Below are positions 5,641 through 7,945 of a stretch of DNA of 7,945 bases, piece after piece; position 1 is the first letter of the stretch, and each line of letters begins with the position of its first letter. The position numbers were made by a program, and so were the translations under genes. Below the pieces are notes generated by a model. The model had not been told where the DNA came from. It did not search any database and saw only the letters and a list, made by a program, of their open reading frames with translations. Source of the DNA: Candidatus Gastranaerophilales bacterium (GTDB taxonomy: Bacteria; Cyanobacteriota; Vampirovibrionia; Gastranaerophilales; CAJFVJ01). The stretch lies in assembly GCA_028694275.1 (NCBI GenBank), contig JAQUTS010000078.1:1-7945 (forward strand). Direction: 5' to 3'.

Positions 5641-7182
5641 TTATCTTTTGATATCTCTGTACTGAAGTGCTTCTGCGATGTGGTGGATTTTGATATCTTC
5701 TGCCGAATCAATATCAGCAATGGTTCTGGAGAGCTTGAGTATCCGATCAAAAGCCCTGCCTGATAGCCCAAAGCGTGTTATTGCGGATTTGAGCATTTCT
5801 TCACAATCAGAAGTCAATTTGCAGTATTTTTTGATGAGTTTTGGGTTCATTTGTGAGTTTGATGAGATGCCTTCTTTTGTAAATCTTTTGGCTTGAATTT
5901 GTCGCGCGTTGATGACTCTTTCTCGTATGTTTTTTGAGCTTTCAGAGGGTTCTTTTTTGTTCAAAAGCTCACTTTGCGTAAGTCTTGGAACTTCGATTTG
6001 TATGTCTATGCGATCAAGCAAAGGGCCTGATAGCCTTGACCAGTATCTTTGGGTTTGAGAGGGTCCGCACACGCAAGTTTTTTCGGTGTCTCCGTAGAAC
6101 CCGCACGGGCAGGGGTTCATAGCCGCCAAAAGCATAAAATCTGCAGGATATTTTACACTGGTTTGCGCCCTTGATATGGTGACATGGCCGTCTTCCAGCG
6201 GTTGTCTTAGTACTTCCAGCACCTGCCTTGGAAACTCAACAACTTCATCAAGAAATAATACTCCGTTGTGCGCTAGGGTAATTTCACCGGGTTTTGGATT
6301 TCCGCCGCCGCCTATTATCCCTGCTGCTGAGGCGCTGTGGTGCGGTGATCGGAAGGGCCTTTGGCTCATAAGCGGTTCATCTCTGTCCAAAAGGCCGCTT
6401 ATGCTGTAGATTTTTGTCAATTCAAGTGCTTCACTCAAAGATAATGGGGGTAATATTCCTGCAAAACATTTGGCCAAAAGAGTTTTGCCCGCTCCCGGAG
6501 AGCCTGATAGAAGTATATTATGTCCGCCTGCTGCTGCAAGTTCCATTGCACGTTTGGCTTTTTGCTGTCCTTTTACGTCTTTGAAATCAAAAAGAGGCTC
6601 TTTATCAAAACTTTTTGATAAAAAATCCTTGATGTTGATTGTGAAAGGTTTAATTTCCTGTGTTTGTTCTGCATTTGAAGAGAACATATTAACCACTTCG
6701 CAAAGATGCTCAGCGGGGAAAACTTCTATTCCTTCGACCAAAGCGCCTTCTGTGACGTTTTCTTTTGGGAGGATGAGTTTTGTTATTCCTTGTTTTGCAA
6801 GTGCAATGGCAATGGGCAAAACACCGTTAACAGGGCGTAAGGACCCATCGAGAGATAATTCACCGATAAAAGCAAAATCTTTTATTTTGTCAGGGTCAAT
6901 AATTGACTCACAGGCCAAAATCCCAACAGCCATTGGTAAATCAAACCCCGAACCTTCTTTTTTGATGTCTGCGGGGGCAAGATTTATGATGACTTTTTTT
7001 GCAGGAAACGGGTGACCGCAATTTTTGATGGCGGCTTTGATGCGTTCTTTTGCCTCTGAAACGGCGGCATCGGGTAGTCCTACTATTACAATGCCCGGTA
7101 ATGATGAGCTTATATCGACTTCAGCATCGATTAAGTATCCGTCGATACCCATTATTGTCGCTGTTTTTATGTGTGCAACCAC
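5641..7182 (-). CDS. comM: ComM/YifB family Mg-chelatase-like AAA+ ATPase
   Basis: The 513 residues have full family length and domain order. The N-terminal Lon-protease-like fold (about 1-160) contains PGIVIVGLPDAAVSEAKERI and NLAPADIKKEGSGFDLP. The AAA+ core follows, with Walker A GSPGAGKT (227-234), Walker B VLFLDE (308-313), a sensor Asn356 and an arginine-finger-like Arg391 in SGPLLDRID. The Cys cluster CPC (358-360) and CVC (370-372) is typical of this family. The C-terminal Mg-chelatase-type domain includes LSGRAFDRILKLSRTIAD (473-490). ComM acts as a hexameric DNA branch-migration helicase that helps integrate transforming DNA in Vibrio and Acinetobacter; many bacteria not known to be transformable also carry it. 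GTG start at 7182 with AAGGAG (7194-7189) 6 nt upstream. The stop directly abuts the SIS gene stop, tail to tail. Confidence 0.95.
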   Translation of the reverse strand: MVAHIKTATIMGIDGYLIDAEVDISSSLPGIVIVGLPDAAVSEAKERIKAAIKNCGHPFPAKKVIINLAPADIKKEGSGFDLPMAVGILACESIIDPDKIKDFAFIGELSLDGSLRPVNGVLPIAIALAKQGITKLILPKENVTEGALVEGIEVFPAEHLCEVVNMFSSNAEQTQEIKPFTINIKDFLSKSFDKEPLFDFKDVKGQQKAKRAMELAAAGGHNILLSGSPGAGKTLLAKCFAGILPPLSLSEALELTKIYSISGLLDRDEPLMSQRPFRSPHHSASAAGIIGGGGNPKPGEITLAHNGVLFLDEVVEFPRQVLEVLRQPLEDGHVTISRAQTSVKYPADFMLLAAMNPCPCGFYGDTEKTCVCGPSQTQRYWSRLSGPLLDRIDIQIEVPRLTQSELLNKKEPSESSKNIRERVINARQIQAKRFTKEGISSNSQMNPKLIKKYCKLTSDCEEMLKSAITRFGLSGRAFDRILKLSRTIADIDSAEDIKIHHIAEALQYRDIKR

Positions 7183-7188
7183 CTGCTA

Positions 7189-7194
7189 CTCCTT
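7189..7194 (-). promoter_or_regulatory. Ribosome binding site fixing the GTG start of comM
   Basis: A near-perfect AAGGAG on the minus strand is placed 6 nt before GTG (7182-7180), which is also where the conserved N-terminus of the family begins. Confidence 0.8.
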
Positions 7195-7254
7195 GTTTTG
7201 GCTGTTTTAGAACTTTTTCATACCTGTAAAAAGGCTCGATTATTCAAAATTTTA

Positions 7255-7278
7255 TTTGTATATGACTTATTATACAAA
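7255..7278. repeat. Operator-like perfect inverted repeat over the comM promoter
   Basis: TTTGTATA (7255-7262) and TATACAAA (7271-7278) are perfect 8-bp arms around an 8-nt spacer. The repeat spans the predicted -10 box and start point of comM. Spacing and symmetry are what a dimeric HTH repressor site would show, but A/T-rich DNA produces such repeats by chance. No cognate regulator is identified. Confidence 0.4.
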
Positions 7279-7297
7279 AATAGTATTCTTTTGGAAA
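7269..7297 (-). promoter_or_regulatory. Candidate sigma70-type promoter for comM
   Basis: The minus strand reads TTTCCA (7297-7292), a 17-nt spacer and a perfect TATAAT (7274-7269). Transcription would begin near 7262, giving a leader of about 80 nt before the GTG. Confidence 0.45.
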
Positions 7298-7366
7298 ACT
7301 ATTCCTTACAATTACTTTTGATGTTATGATTTGAACTGTAATTACACGGGATATTTAGCGGTTATT

Positions 7367-7945
7367 ATGCAACTTTTATCGGTATTAAATAATACTCTCA
7401 AAATAAGTTACAATCCGCAGGATTGCGACCTTTTTATCGGCGATATGCTTGAGTTTGTTATGCCCAATAACAATGGCGTTGTGGCGCAAGTGTTTAAGCT
7501 TGAGATGGATGAAACCTCAAATATCGCTCATTTGCGGATATTTTTTACCGTAAAAGAAGGCAATTGGATAAAATGGGTGGGGAATATTCCGCCTAAGAGC
7601 TCTGATATCAAAAAAATTGCCGAAGAAGAAATCTTGGAGCTTTTCGCCCAATATGATGAAAACTCCGTAGCTGTTGGATTTTTGCCTCAATATGGCAGAA
7701 ATTTCAGAGTAAAAATGGATAATATCGAAAAAACATTTTTGCTTTTTGATAATGACCAAAACAAAGTCGATATTTTCGAAAATTTCAGAAAAGAATTTGC
7801 AAAAAAAGGCCGACCTTTTGTAATTTTTGATTTTAAAGGTGATTTTAGATCTTCAAAAATCCCTTGTATCAATGCTATAACGGATTTTAAGATCCCTCTT
7901 AATATAGATACTCTTTTGAGTATGTATGAAAAAAACTTCCAGTAC
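7367..7945 (+). CDS. Possible HerA-like ATPase family protein with degenerate P-loop (3' end outside window)
   Basis: An open frame of 193 codons runs to the right edge without a stop. I do not recognise a close family. Residues about 10-75 look like a small beta-rich domain (CDLFIGDMLEFVMPNNNGVV, then VAQVFKLE and LRIFFTV). Then VGFLPQYGRNFRVKMDNIEKTFLLF (103-127) is followed by FVIFDFKGDF (151-160). HerA/FtsK-like ATPases have the same order: HAS-barrel, a G-T-L...L-D segment, a P-loop strand, then a strand ending in D-x-K/H-G-E/D-Y/F. Here the P-loop position reads LLFDNDQNK instead of GxxGxGK(S/T), so nucleotide binding at that site looks lost. The ATG has only a weak upstream AGCGG. It is divergent from comM across 184 bp. 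That it is a gene is likely; the family is a guess. Confidence 0.6.
   Translation, partial: MQLLSVLNNTLKISYNPQDCDLFIGDMLEFVMPNNNGVVAQVFKLEMDETSNIAHLRIFFTVKEGNWIKWVGNIPPKSSDIKKIAEEEILELFAQYDENSVAVGFLPQYGRNFRVKMDNIEKTFLLFDNDQNKVDIFENFRKEFAKKGRPFVIFDFKGDFRSSKIPCINAITDFKIPLNIDTLLSMYEKNFQY

Noticed and set aside
6470..7015. 181-codon plus-strand frame
   Set aside because: It is fully antisense to the AAA+ region of comM, Ser/Pro-rich and without any family resemblance.
7207..7221. Four-codon leader peptide (MKKF) in the comM leader
   Set aside because: It is too short, lacks a spaced ribosome binding site and shows no attenuator hairpin nearby.
7517..7872. Two overlapping minus-strand frames (80 and 61 codons)
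   Set aside because: Both are antisense to the open plus-strand frame from 7367, which has better protein-like composition and continues to the edge.
1..7945. CRISPR arrays, tRNA/rRNA genes, insertion sequences, riboswitches
   Set aside because: No regular direct repeats, no cloverleaf or rRNA sequence, no transposase and no recognisable riboswitch core were seen; the gaps are all under 200 bp.

Overview
The window is A+T-rich bacterial DNA in the standard code. Eight genes lie on both strands, mostly housekeeping or broadly conserved, with no mobile element, CRISPR array or RNA gene that I can see. TTG and GTG starts behind good Shine-Dalgarno sites are used beside ATG. The protein set (GatB, HemW, ComM/YifB, a SIS-domain sugar-phosphate protein, an ISOC-like cysteine hydrolase and a UROD/MetE-like protein) fits many low-GC bacteria. 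The impression is of a gut Vampirovibrionia/Melainabacteria-type organism, but this is a weak guess with no marker gene to support it.

Layout. (1) Positions 1-656, minus: the 5' two thirds of a UROD/MetE-like methyltransferase gene, running off the left edge. (2) A 70-bp divergent gap, then a plus-strand pair at 727-1672: an HTH/zinc-ribbon protein followed, 7 nt later, by an isochorismatase-fold hydrolase. (3) A minus-strand cluster at 4491-1682: a small unknown protein (68 aa), hemW and gatB, probably cotranscribed. (4) A 150-bp divergent gap (4492-4641) with a consensus -10 box, then a plus-strand SIS-domain gene (4642-5640). (5) comM/yifB on the minus strand (7182-5641), whose stop codon abuts the SIS stop with no intervening base. 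(6) A 184-bp divergent gap (7183-7366) with a promoter and inverted repeat, then a plus-strand gene from 7367 off the right edge. Its layout resembles a HerA-type ATPase whose P-loop has decayed.

How the genes work together. GatB (Gln/Asn-tRNA amidation), HemW (heme chaperone) and ComM (branch migration during transformation) are independent functions; the order does not form a recognisable pathway. The HTH/zinc-ribbon gene may regulate itself, its hydrolase partner and the divergent methyltransferase-like gene (inference from position only). No defence system or other clearly novel multi-gene system is visible. The least ordinary items are the HerA-like partial protein with the degenerate P-loop, the inverted repeat over the comM promoter, and the small uncharacterised protein ahead of hemW.
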